The notes: generated by a model not told the origin, from the sequence alone. DNA of 64,000 nt from Oleiphilus messinensis (GCF_002162375.1 NZ_CP021425.1:1671501-1735500), one strand, 5' to 3'; shown: positions 42,810-52,865, numbered from the stretch's first letter. Translations and numbers: made by a program.

Positions 42810-42861
42810 GGTGTAGTGGAGCTGTGTAGTGTAGAGGTGTAGTTTAGAGGTGTAGTTTAGA
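42810..42861 (+). repeat. Short GTGTAG-rich tandem repeats before astC
   Basis: AGAGGTGTAGTTT occurs twice in tandem (42833-42845, 42846-42858), preceded by imperfect GTGTAGTG copies from about 42811. A simple slippage repeat between aceF and astC; no function is apparent. Confidence 0.7.
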
Positions 42862-42988
42862 CAAGACCTTGTGCCGCGTGAACCTGATGGCGTACGTTGC
42901 CAAGGTCGCCTGAATGAGCTATAGAATGGGTATCGGTTGAGGCTTGTTCATATTTTGATCCGTACCGATGGAGTGGAGAAGTAGGCGT

Positions 42989-44260
42989 ATGCCGCAAAGT
43001 AATGATGTATTGATACAAGGTTCCAAACTTCCAGTGTCTAATGGGGACGATGCCGTTTCCCGCACGACCTTTGATCAGGTCATGGTGCCAAATTATGCAC
43101 CCGGAAAAATGATTCCTGTCCGGGGATTTGGTTCCCGGGTGTGGGATCAAAGTGGCAACGAGTATGTCGATTTTGCCGGTGGAATTGCGGTGAGTGCGCT
43201 GGGACATGCACATCCTGAACTGGTTTCAGTATTAACCCAGCAGGCGAAGCAGCTGTGGCATTTGAGTAATGTCCTGACCAATGAGCCAGCACTCCGGTTG
43301 GCTCGTTTGCTGGTGGATAATACATTTGCAGACAAGGTATTCTTTGCTAACTCTGGCGCGGAAGCCAATGAAGCCGCATTCAAGCTGGCCAGACGCCACG
43401 CCTCGTTGAATTTCGGTTCTGAAAAGAATGAAATTATTGCCTGCCTGAACGGTTTTCACGGTCGTACCCTGTTCACGGTATCGGTGGGCGGCCAGGAAAA
43501 GTATACCGAGGGGTTCGGGCCGATACCTCAAGGCATTACCCATATACCGTACAATGATTTGGAAAGTTTGAAAGCCGCAATTTCAGATAAAACCTGTGCC
43601 GTTGTCGTGGAGCCTATTCAGGGTGAGGGCGGTGTACTTCCGGCCACCCGGGACTTCATGAAAGGTGTCAGAGCGCTGTGTGATGAATATCAGGCTCTGA
43701 TGATTCTTGATGAAATTCAGACGGGTATGGGGCGTACCGGAGAATTGTATGCGTACATGCATTACGGCATTTATCCGGATGTGTTGACCACGGCGAAAGC
43801 GCTGGGTGGCGGTTTTCCAATCGCGGCGATGCTGACTCGAGATCAATTTGCAGCCAGCCTGAGTGTTGGCAGTCATGGCAGCACCTATGGTGGAAACCCC
43901 TTGGGATGTGCAGTGGCAGAAGCTGTTTTCAATATTGTGAACACGCCGGAGTTTCTCTCAGGAGTGCGTCTGCGTCAGGAAATGATGCTCGATGCCCTGG
44001 AACGCATCAATCGTCAGTACAGTGTGTTCAAAGAGATCCGTGGCCGAGGCTTGCTAATCGGCGGTGAACTGGTTGAGGGTTTGCGCGGTCAGTCAAAATT
44101 ACTGCTGCAGAAAGCGCTGGATGAGCATTTGATGATATTGGTCGCAGGGCCGGATGTTATGCGTTTGGCACCCGCGTTAAATATACCTGAAGAGGATATT
44201 CAAGTCGGTATGACCCGCTTGAGTGCCGCTATAGGTGCGATGCTGCGTGAAATAGAGTGA
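42989..44260 (+). CDS. astC: Succinylornithine/acetylornithine aminotransferase
   Basis: A 423-residue class III PLP aminotransferase. In this operon it should convert succinylornithine to succinylglutamate semialdehyde (AstC/AruC), though the family also acts as ArgD. Motifs: FANSGAEANEAAFKLAR for the PLP phosphate, NGFHGRTLFTVSVGG, VVEPIQGEGGV, LILDEIQTG-like MILDEIQTGMGRTG with the Asp that binds the pyridine N, and the Schiff-base Lys in TTAKALGGGFPI. The ATG at 42989 is preferred, with TGGAGAAG upstream; the frame opens at 42968. First gene of astC-aruF-aruG-astD-astB. Confidence 0.94.
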   Translation: MPQSNDVLIQGSKLPVSNGDDAVSRTTFDQVMVPNYAPGKMIPVRGFGSRVWDQSGNEYVDFAGGIAVSALGHAHPELVSVLTQQAKQLWHLSNVLTNEPALRLARLLVDNTFADKVFFANSGAEANEAAFKLARRHASLNFGSEKNEIIACLNGFHGRTLFTVSVGGQEKYTEGFGPIPQGITHIPYNDLESLKAAISDKTCAVVVEPIQGEGGVLPATRDFMKGVRALCDEYQALMILDEIQTGMGRTGELYAYMHYGIYPDVLTTAKALGGGFPIAAMLTRDQFAASLSVGSHGSTYGGNPLGCAVAEAVFNIVNTPEFLSGVRLRQEMMLDALERINRQYSVFKEIRGRGLLIGGELVEGLRGQSKLLLQKALDEHLMILVAGPDVMRLAPALNIPEEDIQVGMTRLSAAIGAMLREIE

Positions 44261-44322
44261 GTTTATCAGGACGTAAATGACGCCAGGGATCTCGGCAGAT
44301 TGTGCCCCGGAGGGTTGCAGTT

Positions 44323-45375
44323 ATGCTGTTAGTGAGACCTTGCCATTCGTCCGATCTAGAGGCAATCACTGCGCTTCTTGAGCGCAGTGGCTTGCGTCTG
44401 TCAACATTACCGAGAGACCCAGAGCTGTTGGCTGAACGGGTCCAGGTTTCCCTTGAGTCCTTTGCTCAATCCCCGTCTCGACAGGGTAAAGAGCGCTTAT
44501 TGTTTGTGTTGGAATATTCTCCCGGAAATTCAGATTCAGATCGCGATACGCCGCAGGTAATCGGTTTGGCAGGCATCGATGTCTGTGCTGGCAATGGTGC
44601 GCCTTTTTACAGCTACCGCCGGGATGAACTTATTCATGCTTCCCATACCTTAAATGTCCATAATCGTATTCCGGTATTGTATCTGACTCACGAATTGACA
44701 GGCAGTACGCTGTTGTGTTCGTTTATGCTCCACCCGGATTGGGCTACGTCAGATCATCGAGCCTTGTTAATGTGTTCCCGGCTGTTGTTTATCCAACAGT
44801 ATCGTCACCGTTTTGCTGACACCGTGATTTCCGAAATACAAGGGGTGAGCACTGAAGATGCGCAATCCCCTTTTTGGGATAGTCTGGGAGCCCACTTTTT
44901 CGCTATGTCCTTTGCCGAAGCGGACAGTCATAGCGCCTATCGATCGAAAACTTTCATTGCTGAGTTAATGCCCCCGCATCCCATTTATGTGCCATTGCTT
45001 ACGCCAGCCGCTCAGCGGGTCATCGCGGTTGCCCATGATCAGGCCCAGGTGAATATTGAGCTAATGGAGCGGGAGGGTTTCAGTAAAGGCCCTCACATCG
45101 ACATTTTTGATGGCGGCCCGACTTATGAGTGTCCGGCTGTTCGGTTGTCGGCGACCAATCCCGCCCGGATAAAACAGGTGCGTTTTGGCGGACACAATGC
45201 TGGGCAAACCTATTTGGTGGCCAATACCTCGTTCCAGGAATTTCGATGTGCGCTGGTTCGTTTTAGCGATGGTTTGGGGGATGTCATTCGAATTCAAGAA
45301 ACCGTAGCCGGACTGCTGGGTGTCAAGGATGGTGATGCCGTTATTTATGTGCCCTTCAAGTCGGGAGGACGTTAG
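44323..45375 (+). CDS. aruF: Arginine N-succinyltransferase, alpha subunit
   Basis: A 350-residue AstA-family GNAT-like enzyme that transfers succinyl from succinyl-CoA to arginine, the first step of the AST pathway. Family motifs: MLLVRPCHSSDLEAI at the start, IPVLYLTHELTGSTLLCSFMLHP, SEIQGVSTEDAQSPFWDSLG and FIAELMPPHPIYVPLL, then IDIFDGGPTYEC. Sequence features, and a second paralogue directly downstream, fit the AruF subunit of pseudomonads, where AruF and AruG form a heteromer, rather than the single AstA of E. coli. GGAGG at 44309-44313 selects the ATG at 44323. Confidence 0.92.
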   Translation: MLLVRPCHSSDLEAITALLERSGLRLSTLPRDPELLAERVQVSLESFAQSPSRQGKERLLFVLEYSPGNSDSDRDTPQVIGLAGIDVCAGNGAPFYSYRRDELIHASHTLNVHNRIPVLYLTHELTGSTLLCSFMLHPDWATSDHRALLMCSRLLFIQQYRHRFADTVISEIQGVSTEDAQSPFWDSLGAHFFAMSFAEADSHSAYRSKTFIAELMPPHPIYVPLLTPAAQRVIAVAHDQAQVNIELMEREGFSKGPHIDIFDGGPTYECPAVRLSATNPARIKQVRFGGHNAGQTYLVANTSFQEFRCALVRFSDGLGDVIRIQETVAGLLGVKDGDAVIYVPFKSGGR

Positions 45376-45415
45376 CCGACAACTGTTGAATTCCGTTCCG
45401 TTACCGGAGGCCGTT

Positions 45416-46465
45416 ATGGTCATTATCAGACCGATTGAACCTGAAGATATTGAGGCATTGCTGGATATGGCCTCGAAAGCGGGAGTTGGCGTAACCACAT
45501 TGCCACCTAACCGTGCGCTTCTTGAAGCGAAAATCAGGGTTTCAGTGCAGTCCTTCAGCCAGCAGATCCCGGAGGATCAGGCGCAATATCTTTTCGCTCT
45601 GGAGGATGTTGATGTTGGTCGGATCATCGGTGTGAGCGCCATCCTGGCCCGAGTGGGACAACAGGATGTCTGGTACAACTATCGAGTCAGCACCACGGTC
45701 AGCACCTCCAGAGAATTGGACATTCACAAGTGCACACCAACGTTATATCTGACCAATGATATGACAGGGTCGACTGAAATTTGTACGTTGTTTCTGGATC
45801 CAGATTATCGGCATCGTAACAATGGTCAACTGTTGTCCAAATGCCGATTTATGTTTATTGACGATCACAGCAATCTGTTTGCGAGCAAGATTTTTGCAGA
45901 GATGCGGGGCGTCTCCGATGATCAAGGGCGTTCGCCTTTCTGGCAGGCGCTTGGACATCATTTTTTCAGTATCGATTTTTCTGAAGCAGATTATTTGACG
46001 GGCATTGGCCAAAAGTCGTTTATCGCAGAGTTAATGCCGAAGTATCCCATCTATTTGCCCATGCTTGGCGCAGAGGCCCAGGCCGCTGTTGGCAAAGTGC
46101 ACCAGCAGACGCGGCCCGCGCTGGCGATGCTGGAAAGCGAGGGATTCAACTTTAATGGTCTGATTGATATTTTCGACGGTGGTCCCTTGGTTGAAGTATT
46201 TGTAAACAGTATTCGAACTATTCGGGACAGTTTCAACCGCCAGGCATTCATCGTAAAGCACGTGGATACCGATGTTCGAAACTCCGCATTCTACATGGTC
46301 TCCAATCGCTCTTTTTCCTGTTTCAGAGTGGGATTGATCACGGGTGACGCGATTAAAAGCGATACTGTTTCATTGTCGGCAGAACTTGCTGAGCGGCTGC
46401 GTGTAAATTCCGGGGACGTCGTCAGATTGACTGCATTGAGAGACCCCAGGCAGAGGAGAAACTGA
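45416..46465 (+). CDS. aruG: Arginine N-succinyltransferase, beta subunit
   Basis: A 349-residue paralogue of the preceding gene product, with the same landmarks: MVIIRPIEPEDIEALLDMA, TPTLYLTNDMTGSTEICTLFLDP, AEMRGVSDDQGRSPFWQALGHHFF, FIAELMPKYPIYLPML and LIDIFDGGPLVEV. It should form the active arginine succinyltransferase with AruF. GGAGG at 45406-45410 places the start at ATG 45416, although the frame is open back to 45320 over the end of aruF. It is followed one base later by astD. Confidence 0.92.
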   Translation: MVIIRPIEPEDIEALLDMASKAGVGVTTLPPNRALLEAKIRVSVQSFSQQIPEDQAQYLFALEDVDVGRIIGVSAILARVGQQDVWYNYRVSTTVSTSRELDIHKCTPTLYLTNDMTGSTEICTLFLDPDYRHRNNGQLLSKCRFMFIDDHSNLFASKIFAEMRGVSDDQGRSPFWQALGHHFFSIDFSEADYLTGIGQKSFIAELMPKYPIYLPMLGAEAQAAVGKVHQQTRPALAMLESEGFNFNGLIDIFDGGPLVEVFVNSIRTIRDSFNRQAFIVKHVDTDVRNSAFYMVSNRSFSCFRVGLITGDAIKSDTVSLSAELAERLRVNSGDVVRLTALRDPRQRRN

Positions 46466-46466
46466 T

Positions 46467-47975
46467 ATGTCTGATCAGAACACAGAAGGGGAAGGGGCCA
46501 GGCTTGCGCCTCTGGAACAGCTCTATATCAATGGCCGTTGGGCCCATGGGCAGGGCTATGAATTAAACTCGTTAAACCCTTCCACCGGTGTGAGTATCTG
46601 GCGCGGACAAAGTGCCGGTGAAGAGGATGTGGACCGGGCCGTGATGTCCGCGCGGTCTGTGTTCCCCGATTGGCGAGCCTGGCCATTGCAAAAACGGATT
46701 GATGCTGTAGAAGCATTCGCGCTGGCGCTCGAGCACAATAAAGAGCAAATCGCATTCATGATTGCCCAAGAGACCAGTAAACCACTCTGGGAAAGCCGGA
46801 CTGAAGTGCAATCGATGATTGGTAAAGTCAACATTTCCATATCCGCTCAAGCACAACGAGCGGGTGACACGCGACAATCCGGGCCGGCGGGTGATGCAGT
46901 TTTACGCCATCGACCCCATGGTGTGCTTGCGGTTTATGGTCCTTATAACTTTCCTGGCCATCTACCCAATGGACATATTGTTCCTGCTCTTCTGGCTGGA
47001 AACTGTGTTGTTTTTAAACCCAGTGAACAAACACCAGCCGTGGCGGATCTGGTCGTGCAGTGTTGGGAGCAAGCCGGGTTACCGGCCGGTGTTCTCAATC
47101 TGGTGCAGGGAGCCGCGGATGTCGGGCGACAACTGGCGGCCCATCCGCAAATAGATGGCATACTGTTCACCGGCAGTTCGGGAACCGGCCACGCACTGCA
47201 TCAACAATTTGCGGGCGCACCGGAAAAAATTCTGGCACTGGAAATGGGGGGCAATAATCCACTGATTGTCCATGACTATGAATCATTGGACGCGGCAGTC
47301 TACCTGACGTTGTTCTCTGCGTTTGTCTCGGCAGGTCAGCGTTGCACCTGTGCCCGGCGCTTGTTTGTGCCCCGCACAGCGCAGGGTGATGACTTTGTCG
47401 CGGGATTGATTTCGGCCGCAGGCCGGATTGAGCCGGGACAATACGATGCCAGCCCGCAACCCTTTATCGGCGGTGTCATCCATCAAGGGGCAAAGTCTGC
47501 GCTTCTGGCTGCCCAGGATAATTTGTTAGCGCTCGGTGGGGGGGCGTTGTTGGCCATGCGTGCCCATAGCTCAGGTTTGACCCATTTAACTCCTGGAATT
47601 ATCGATGTTACAGCACTGGCAGAGCCGCCGGATGAAGAGTGGTTTGGCCCACTGCTCAGCGTGAGGCGATATGATTCAGTTGAAGATGCCATCACCCAGG
47701 CAAACCGGACCCGGTTCGGGCTGGCGGCGGGTCTGGTTTCCCGGGATCACCAGCTGTATCAGTATTTTCTGGAACGGATTCGGGCAGGCATTGTCAATTG
47801 GAACAAGCCGCTCACGGGGGCGAGCAGTGCTGCGCCGTTCGGTGGCGTTGGTCAGAGCGGTAATCATCGACCCAGTGCGTTCTATGCTGCGGACTATTGT
47901 GCCTATCCCATGGCTTCCATGGAGGCAGAGCAAATCGACCTTCCTGAATCGCTGGCGCCGGGAATCAGCTTATGA
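46467..47975 (+). CDS. astD: N-succinylglutamate 5-semialdehyde dehydrogenase
   Basis: A 502-residue NAD-dependent aldehyde dehydrogenase oxidising succinylglutamate semialdehyde, fourth step of the AST pathway. Motifs: [23 protein letters not shown] for the substrate tunnel, [19 protein letters not shown] for the cofactor, the catalytic Glu in [13 protein letters not shown] and the catalytic Cys in [15 protein letters not shown]; the C-terminal part has [11 protein letters not shown] and [19 protein letters not shown], typical of AstD. Length is normal. It starts one base after aruG and overlaps astB by four bases. Confidence 0.96.
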   Translation: MSDQNTEGEGARLAPLEQLYINGRWAHGQGYELNSLNPSTGVSIWRGQSAGEEDVDRAVMSARSVFPDWRAWPLQKRIDAVEAFALALEHNKEQIAFMIAQETSKPLWESRTEVQSMIGKVNISISAQAQRAGDTRQSGPAGDAVLRHRPHGVLAVYGPYNFPGHLPNGHIVPALLAGNCVVFKPSEQTPAVADLVVQCWEQAGLPAGVLNLVQGAADVGRQLAAHPQIDGILFTGSSGTGHALHQQFAGAPEKILALEMGGNNPLIVHDYESLDAAVYLTLFSAFVSAGQRCTCARRLFVPRTAQGDDFVAGLISAAGRIEPGQYDASPQPFIGGVIHQGAKSALLAAQDNLLALGGGALLAMRAHSSGLTHLTPGIIDVTALAEPPDEEWFGPLLSVRRYDSVEDAITQANRTRFGLAAGLVSRDHQLYQYFLERIRAGIVNWNKPLTGASSAAPFGGVGQSGNHRPSAFYAADYCAYPMASMEAEQIDLPESLAPGISL

Positions 47976-49318
47976 ATTACCATGAAGTGAATTTTGATGG
48001 TCTGGTGGGCCCGACCCATAATTACGCGGGCTTATCCTTCGGCAACGTGGCATCGCAATCCCACAAGCAAGCGGCGTCGAATCCAAAAGCGGCTGCGCTG
48101 CAAGGTCTCGCAAAAATGAAGGCACTGGTTGACCGGGGGTTCAAGCAAGCTGTTTTGCCGCCTCAGGAGCGGCCGTCCATCGCGTGGTTGCAGCGCCTGG
48201 GTTTTACCGGCAGTGATGCCGAGATTCTGGCGAAGGCGGCGCGGGAGACCGGGCTGCTACCGATGCTCGCCTCGGCGTCGTGCATGTGGGCGGCGAATGC
48301 CGCGACGGTATCACCCAGCCCGGATTGTCGGGATGGTAAAGTCCATTTTACTGCTGCCAACTTGTCTGCCAATCTGCATCGGGCCATTGAGAGCCGGGAA
48401 ACGGTTAATGCCCTGAAAACCATCTTTCACGACCCTATGCACTTTGCCCATCATGAGCCGTTACCCGGCGCACAGGGATGGGGGGATGAAGGCGCAGCCA
48501 ATCATTCACGGTTGTGTGCGACCTACGGCCATACCGGGGTTGAAATGTTTGTCTACGGGGCTCGTGCCGACAGTGTGCTCGGGCCAACACGCTATCCAGC
48601 CCGACAGACGCTACAAGCCTCTCAGGCGATTGCGCGTTTACATGCGCTGGATGAAAAACGTGTGGTCATGGTACAGCAGAATCCGGCAGTTATTGACATG
48701 GGCGTATTTCATAACGATGTCATTGCCGTGGCAAATCAGCGGGTTTTGTTGTACCACGAAGATGCTTTTCTGGATACGCAAAAGGTGCTGGATGAACTGA
48801 ATGAAAAACTGCGGGAAGGTGACTTGATACCCGTTAAAGTGCCCCGGCAAGCTGTTTCTGTCGCGGATGCGGTGAAGTCCTACCTGTTTAACTCACAATT
48901 GCTGACCATTCCGGGCAGCCATGCCCAGAACATGATTATCCTGCTCCCTGAGGAAAGTAAAAAAAACCGGAATGTTGCTGAATACGTTAATACCCTGATC
49001 GGCGCTGATAACCCGATCACCGAAGCAATGTATTTTGATCTACACCAAAGCATGCAAAATGGCGGTGGACCGGCCTGCCTCCGCTTGCGTGTGGTTCTGA
49101 GCGATGCGCAGTGGCAGGCCATCAATAAAGGAGTGGTGTTAAATGACGCCAAGTACCGGGAACTCTGCAACTGGGTCGAGCGGCATTACCGTGATGAACT
49201 CCAGCCCAAAGACCTCGCCGATCCGGCGTTACTCAATGAAAGTCGTACGGCACTGGATGAGCTCACTACAATACTTAATCTAGGTAGCTTTTATCTGTTT
49301 CAGCTAGGGAGGCGTTGA
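47972..49318 (+). CDS. astB: N-succinylarginine dihydrolase
   Basis: A 448-residue enzyme of the amidinotransferase-like fold that hydrolyses succinylarginine to succinylornithine, CO2 and two ammonia, second step of the AST pathway. The opening [21 protein letters not shown] is the family signature; later are [11 protein letters not shown] and the catalytic Cys in [14 protein letters not shown] near residue 370. Length matches E. coli AstB (447). It overlaps astD by four bases. astE, the last step, is not adjacent; the operon stops here. Confidence 0.96.
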   Translation: MNYHEVNFDGLVGPTHNYAGLSFGNVASQSHKQAASNPKAAALQGLAKMKALVDRGFKQAVLPPQERPSIAWLQRLGFTGSDAEILAKAARETGLLPMLASASCMWAANAATVSPSPDCRDGKVHFTAANLSANLHRAIESRETVNALKTIFHDPMHFAHHEPLPGAQGWGDEGAANHSRLCATYGHTGVEMFVYGARADSVLGPTRYPARQTLQASQAIARLHALDEKRVVMVQQNPAVIDMGVFHNDVIAVANQRVLLYHEDAFLDTQKVLDELNEKLREGDLIPVKVPRQAVSVADAVKSYLFNSQLLTIPGSHAQNMIILLPEESKKNRNVAEYVNTLIGADNPITEAMYFDLHQSMQNGGGPACLRLRVVLSDAQWQAINKGVVLNDAKYRELCNWVERHYRDELQPKDLADPALLNESRTALDELTTILNLGSFYLFQLGRR

Positions 49319-49441
49319 GGTCAGGTTCGGGAACCCGGATCATGTGGAATTCTGTGCCTTTTTGTAACGCCCCTTGTGCTGTACTTATTCTTGCGTTTTA
49401 ATCACTTATCATCGAATTACAGGATCGAGTGATCGAATTTT

Positions 49442-49858
49442 ATGTGGGTACAGAACAATAATCAGGAATGGCGTTCCCGGATTATCCGGATTTTTGTCAT
49501 TGCCGTAATGGTCTGGGTTGTGGGGTTAACGGTACAGCTGTTCGATACCCGTGATGTGCGTGAAGTTGAAGCGGTAAACGGCTTGGTGCTTTCCGTGGAG
49601 GAAGAGCCCTACGAGCTACATACCAAAGGCGGTGTGGTGACGCGCAGCCGTTGGGTTGCGATGGTAAGAATGGATGACGGGCGCGAACTGCGGCGTATTT
49701 TTGATGATACGTTGGTAAAGGGTCATCCACCTGTGATTGATGAGTTGATTGCCTTTAAAAAAGCAACATTTGAACAAGGGAGCGTCGGGTATGTGCTCGA
49801 CCATGAAAAATGGAGCGAGCGTTTCCTGAATGGCCCGGTGTTTTCCAGAGACCGATAA
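49442..49858 (+). CDS. Small single-pass membrane protein, unknown function
   Basis: A 138-residue protein with one hydrophobic helix at about residues 16-35 (IRIFVIAVMVWVVGLTVQLF) and a C-terminal soluble domain of about 100 residues with beta-like alternation (LVLSVEEEPYELHTKGG, WVAMVRMDDGRELRRIFDD). It is probably anchored in the inner membrane with the domain outside. No family is recognised. It starts 123 bases after astB and is followed by a membrane TPR protein, with which it may be co-transcribed. Confidence 0.7.
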   Translation: MWVQNNNQEWRSRIIRIFVIAVMVWVVGLTVQLFDTRDVREVEAVNGLVLSVEEEPYELHTKGGVVTRSRWVAMVRMDDGRELRRIFDDTLVKGHPPVIDELIAFKKATFEQGSVGYVLDHEKWSERFLNGPVFSRDR

Positions 49859-49930
49859 AAAAATTCGAACGACGAAGATGGATCGAATGGATCCACTTTC
49901 AGGACTTACGTGAAAAGGAGTTTGCCAGTC

Positions 49931-50668
49931 ATGCCTGTTCTTGCACTTTTACTGCTTGTTATTCAAATTGCCTTTGCCGTTCATGCTGTGAAAACCGGTC
50001 GTGATACGTTTTGGGTTTATATCATTATATTTGTGCCCGCGATTGGCTGCGCGGTGTATTTTTTCACTCAGGTTTTACCAGATTTACAACAAAGCCGCAC
50101 GGTACGGAGCACCGGGAACAGTTTGCTGAAGGCCATTGATCCCCAACGTGAATTACGGCGGCGCAAAGAAAATCTGGAGATTGCGGATACGCAGGTTAAT
50201 CGACTGCAATTGGCGGATGAATGTGTCGAGGCCGAATTGTATGATGAAGCAATTGCGCTCTACGAGAGTTGTTTGCAGGGCTTCCATAAAACCAATCCGG
50301 CGATCATGTTGAAGCTTGCCCAGGCCTGCTTTCAAGCCCACAAGAATGATCGAACCAAACAGATACTGGAATCCCTGATTCAGGAAAATCCCGACTTTAA
50401 ATCCGCGGATGGGCATTTACTCTACGCCCGCGCATTGGAAAATCTTCATTTGCTGGATGCTGCCTTGGAAGAATACCGTGTACTGGCTGAAACCTATCCG
50501 GGAGAGGAGGGCAGAGTACGCTATGGCTTGTTGTTGATGCGCATGAACCGACAGCCCGATGCCCACGCCGTATTCGAGAACGTGCTGCTCCGGGCGAAAC
50601 GATCCCATAAGTTCTACCGCAAGAAAGAAGCAAAGTGGATAGCAATGGCACAGGATAATGCCAATTAA
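49931..50668 (+). CDS. Membrane-anchored tetratricopeptide repeat protein
   Basis: A 245-residue protein. Two N-terminal hydrophobic segments (MPVLALLLLVIQIAFAVHAV and VYIIIFVPAIGCAVYFFTQVL) resemble the two-helix module found at the N-terminus of phospholipase D-like synthases, followed by TPR-like helices from about residue 85 (LADECVEAELYDEAIALYESCLQG) to 225. Such proteins are scaffolds; the partner is unknown. AAGGAG at 49914-49919 favours ATG 49931 over the GTG at 49910. It ends one base before the convergent lipoprotein gene. Confidence 0.8.
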   Translation: MPVLALLLLVIQIAFAVHAVKTGRDTFWVYIIIFVPAIGCAVYFFTQVLPDLQQSRTVRSTGNSLLKAIDPQRELRRRKENLEIADTQVNRLQLADECVEAELYDEAIALYESCLQGFHKTNPAIMLKLAQACFQAHKNDRTKQILESLIQENPDFKSADGHLLYARALENLHLLDAALEEYRVLAETYPGEEGRVRYGLLLMRMNRQPDAHAVFENVLLRAKRSHKFYRKKEAKWIAMAQDNAN

Positions 50669-50669
50669 A

Positions 50670-51299
50670 TCAATACTGCTCCAGCTCCCGAAGGGATTGG
50701 TCCAGTTCACCTAGGCGGTATTTTAAGCGACTAAGATCGGATTGCGATTTACCGTAGTTGCGCTCCATGGCTTTTATCTCGTTCAGGAGCTTTTGTCTGT
50801 GGTCTCGGGTTAAATTCTCACCCACCAGTTTGCGTTCTTTCTCTTCAATTAAATCACGTGTATCGAGCAGTTCGGTTTCACCTTTTTCGATTTCCTGTTC
50901 AATCTGCTTGATTTCTTTGGTCAGCTGGTAAATGGACTGCCCCAATTGAAAACTTGCCAAAAATCCGGGCTCCAGATGCGGGGGACAAACCCCATGATAT
51001 TGGCTGCCCGCCTCACCAATGGCGCGACCATTGTGCTCCGTACAGTAGCTCTCGATCCCAGCATCCCGGCCCGACATATATGTTTCAAAATCAGGCGCTA
51101 CACCATACTCGGCGCAGGATTCCCGATGCTCTCCCAAATAGCTCGCCTTCCGGCCCGCAGCACCATCTTCAAAGCCGATGGTATACCACTGCGCATGCAA
51201 ACACTCATCCTTGGACAGCGTGGCACAGCCAGAGATCAAGACAGGTCCAAGCAGTGCAACCGCAAACAGTTTACGCCATGGGCTCACAGATAAAATCAA
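50670..51299 (-). CDS. DUF2799-type lipoprotein with coiled coil
   Basis: A 209-residue lipoprotein. The signal peptide ends in the lipobox LISGCATLSK. The mature N-terminal half has the cysteine/tryptophan pattern of DUF2799 proteins (DECLHAQWYTIGFEDGAAGRKAS...ESCAEYGVAPDFETYMSGRDAGIESYC), and the C-terminal 85 residues are a Glu/Leu/Lys-rich coiled coil. Function is unknown. The TTG at 51299 lies after GGAGTAA; a GTG four codons later is possible. It is convergent with the TPR gene. Confidence 0.82.
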   Translation of the reverse strand: MILSVSPWRKLFAVALLGPVLISGCATLSKDECLHAQWYTIGFEDGAAGRKASYLGEHRESCAEYGVAPDFETYMSGRDAGIESYCTEHNGRAIGEAGSQYHGVCPPHLEPGFLASFQLGQSIYQLTKEIKQIEQEIEKGETELLDTRDLIEEKERKLVGENLTRDHRQKLLNEIKAMERNYGKSQSDLSRLKYRLGELDQSLRELEQY

Positions 51300-51505
51300 T
51301 TTGAATTACTCCATTTCACTGATATCAAACTTGGTAACAGTATAGGAGGCCCACCGCAGGACATAAATTACTTTTGGCCAGGAATCAGACCAATTGCTAA
51401 TTCATCTGATAACGTCAGTAATGTTTTGGCTCAGGGAGTTCAATTTGTTTTGGGCTACTACTATCCAGGTTGCTCTGAATGTTGTTATCCCAATTTTCAT
51501 TCAAT

Positions 51506-52255
51506 TCAACAGTAGTGTGAATAATTATTAATTGAATAAGGCAGCGGATACCCAAGTCTGGTTTGAAATGGTCTGCGGTACGCTACGACTTCATAGGAAC
51601 GGAGCAGAAAATTTGATGATTTGACTTGGTCGCTCTGGTTGCCTCCTAAAAGCCGAATACCGCTTTGTGTAGCTGATACGAAAAATCCCACATGATACCC
51701 AGTAGAACTGCCAGTATAGGTATCCAAATTTTTATTCTTCCGTTTAATAACTGTAATAGCGCCCTTGAAGGGGGTTTCGACTTTGAATCCCCAAGTGATC
51801 CAACTTTTTGCAAGAGCATTGTTGGTTCCCTGAATTCCGGATTGGAGCATGACCCAATTTACAAACGACGAGCACCACGGTGTCTCATCAGTCTTTGCGC
51901 CAAGCCTCGTTGTCGCGTGATATTCGAGAATGCGTTTATTATGTGTATTCGCCTCGCTTTCTTCTTTTATGCCCAGCTCCGCATAAGCAATGTCATACCA
52001 TGGTGCATTCACGGTTGCTACTTCGGTGGGTTTGGTCGCCTTGGGTTGAGTGCCCAAGGCGTTCCAAGTTTTTTTTCCGGCAATGCCATCAGTTTCAAGT
52101 TTATGTTCTGCTTGGAATCGAACTAAAGCTTGTTCAGTTCTCAAGCCAAAGTGGCCATCTGCTTTTAACTTCGGGCTTGGCTTTAAATATCGATTTAGCA
52201 GTAACTGTAATTTGACCACTTCTTTACCTTTGCTTCCTTGCCTCAGTGTTGACAT
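51506..52255 (-). CDS. Peptidoglycan-binding NlpC/P60-like amidase (TIGR02594 type)
   Basis: A 249-residue protein without a signal peptide. Residues 5-70 form a PG_binding_1 domain (LRQGSKGKEVVKLQLLLNRYL...DGHFGLRTEQALVRFQ). The enzymatic domain, about 95-230, has the catalytic Cys in ETPWCSSFVNWVMLQSG and the His in GYHVGFFVSA, followed by LLGGNQSDQV, which is the TIGR02594 pattern of a papain-like peptidoglycan amidase/endopeptidase. Lack of a Sec signal plus a preceding lipoprotein gene three bases upstream is what is known for periplasm-targeted effector/immunity pairs; a prophage-type lysin is the alternative. Confidence 0.82.
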   Translation of the reverse strand: MSTLRQGSKGKEVVKLQLLLNRYLKPSPKLKADGHFGLRTEQALVRFQAEHKLETDGIAGKKTWNALGTQPKATKPTEVATVNAPWYDIAYAELGIKEESEANTHNKRILEYHATTRLGAKTDETPWCSSFVNWVMLQSGIQGTNNALAKSWITWGFKVETPFKGAITVIKRKNKNLDTYTGSSTGYHVGFFVSATQSGIRLLGGNQSDQVKSSNFLLRSYEVVAYRRPFQTRLGYPLPYSINNYSHYC

Positions 52256-52258
52256 GTT

Positions 52259-52810
52259 TCACTCCTTGATTAAGTCGAGATTGCTTAAGTCTGTATAGAT
52301 TTGTACGAACTGCCAGTGACCGTTTTCCTTCTTAAACACGAAATCATGGATATGTGCCTGGTTGGCCTCTATGTCGTTTGCTTCATCCATGGGAGTTACG
52401 GCGAGTACGCGATATGTGGTTGAGAAACTTTCGTCCTCTAGCGATATAAATGTTTCCAATTCGAGGAAGGATGGCATGAGTTTCATGAACTCAGTGTTGT
52501 CGACGGTTACTTCGCCCTCAAAATCTAACTGACCTCGAAATATAAAGGGGAATTTAGTGAGGTCTGCCAAGGCAAGCCAGTTATTTGTATTGATAGCCGT
52601 CGAAAATTGATGATAAAACTGTTCGAACGTAATTTCTTTGCTTGTCGTTTTTGGTGTCTCTGATATATCAAAATTTTGTACCTGGTAGTTTTCCTTAGAA
52701 GATGAAGAGCCGGAATTGTTGCTTTCTTGTACTTGTCCACAACTCGTAGTGCTCCACGCAGAAAATAATACGAATACATACGCGATAATAAGTTTGATTT
52801 GGCGTTTCAT
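52259..52810 (-). CDS. Probable lipoprotein, candidate immunity protein
   Basis: A 183-residue protein from ATG 52810. A signal-like N-terminus (KLIIAYVFVLFSAW) is followed by STTSCG, an imperfect lipobox, then a Ser/Asn-rich linker and a domain of about 130 residues with FEQFYHQFSTAINTNNWLALADLTKFP and HDFVFKKENGHWQFVQIYTD, reminiscent of NTF2-like folds. No family is assigned. It ends three bases before the amidase gene, so the two are co-translated. Periplasmic protection against the amidase is a reasonable inference, not shown. Confidence 0.65.
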   Translation of the reverse strand: MKRQIKLIIAYVFVLFSAWSTTSCGQVQESNNSGSSSSKENYQVQNFDISETPKTTSKEITFEQFYHQFSTAINTNNWLALADLTKFPFIFRGQLDFEGEVTVDNTEFMKLMPSFLELETFISLEDESFSTTYRVLAVTPMDEANDIEANQAHIHDFVFKKENGHWQFVQIYTDLSNLDLIKE

Positions 52811-52865
52811 TGGTAAATCCAACACTCTTTCATGAAAAATTTGGACTAATCGCTACTGCTGCGAA

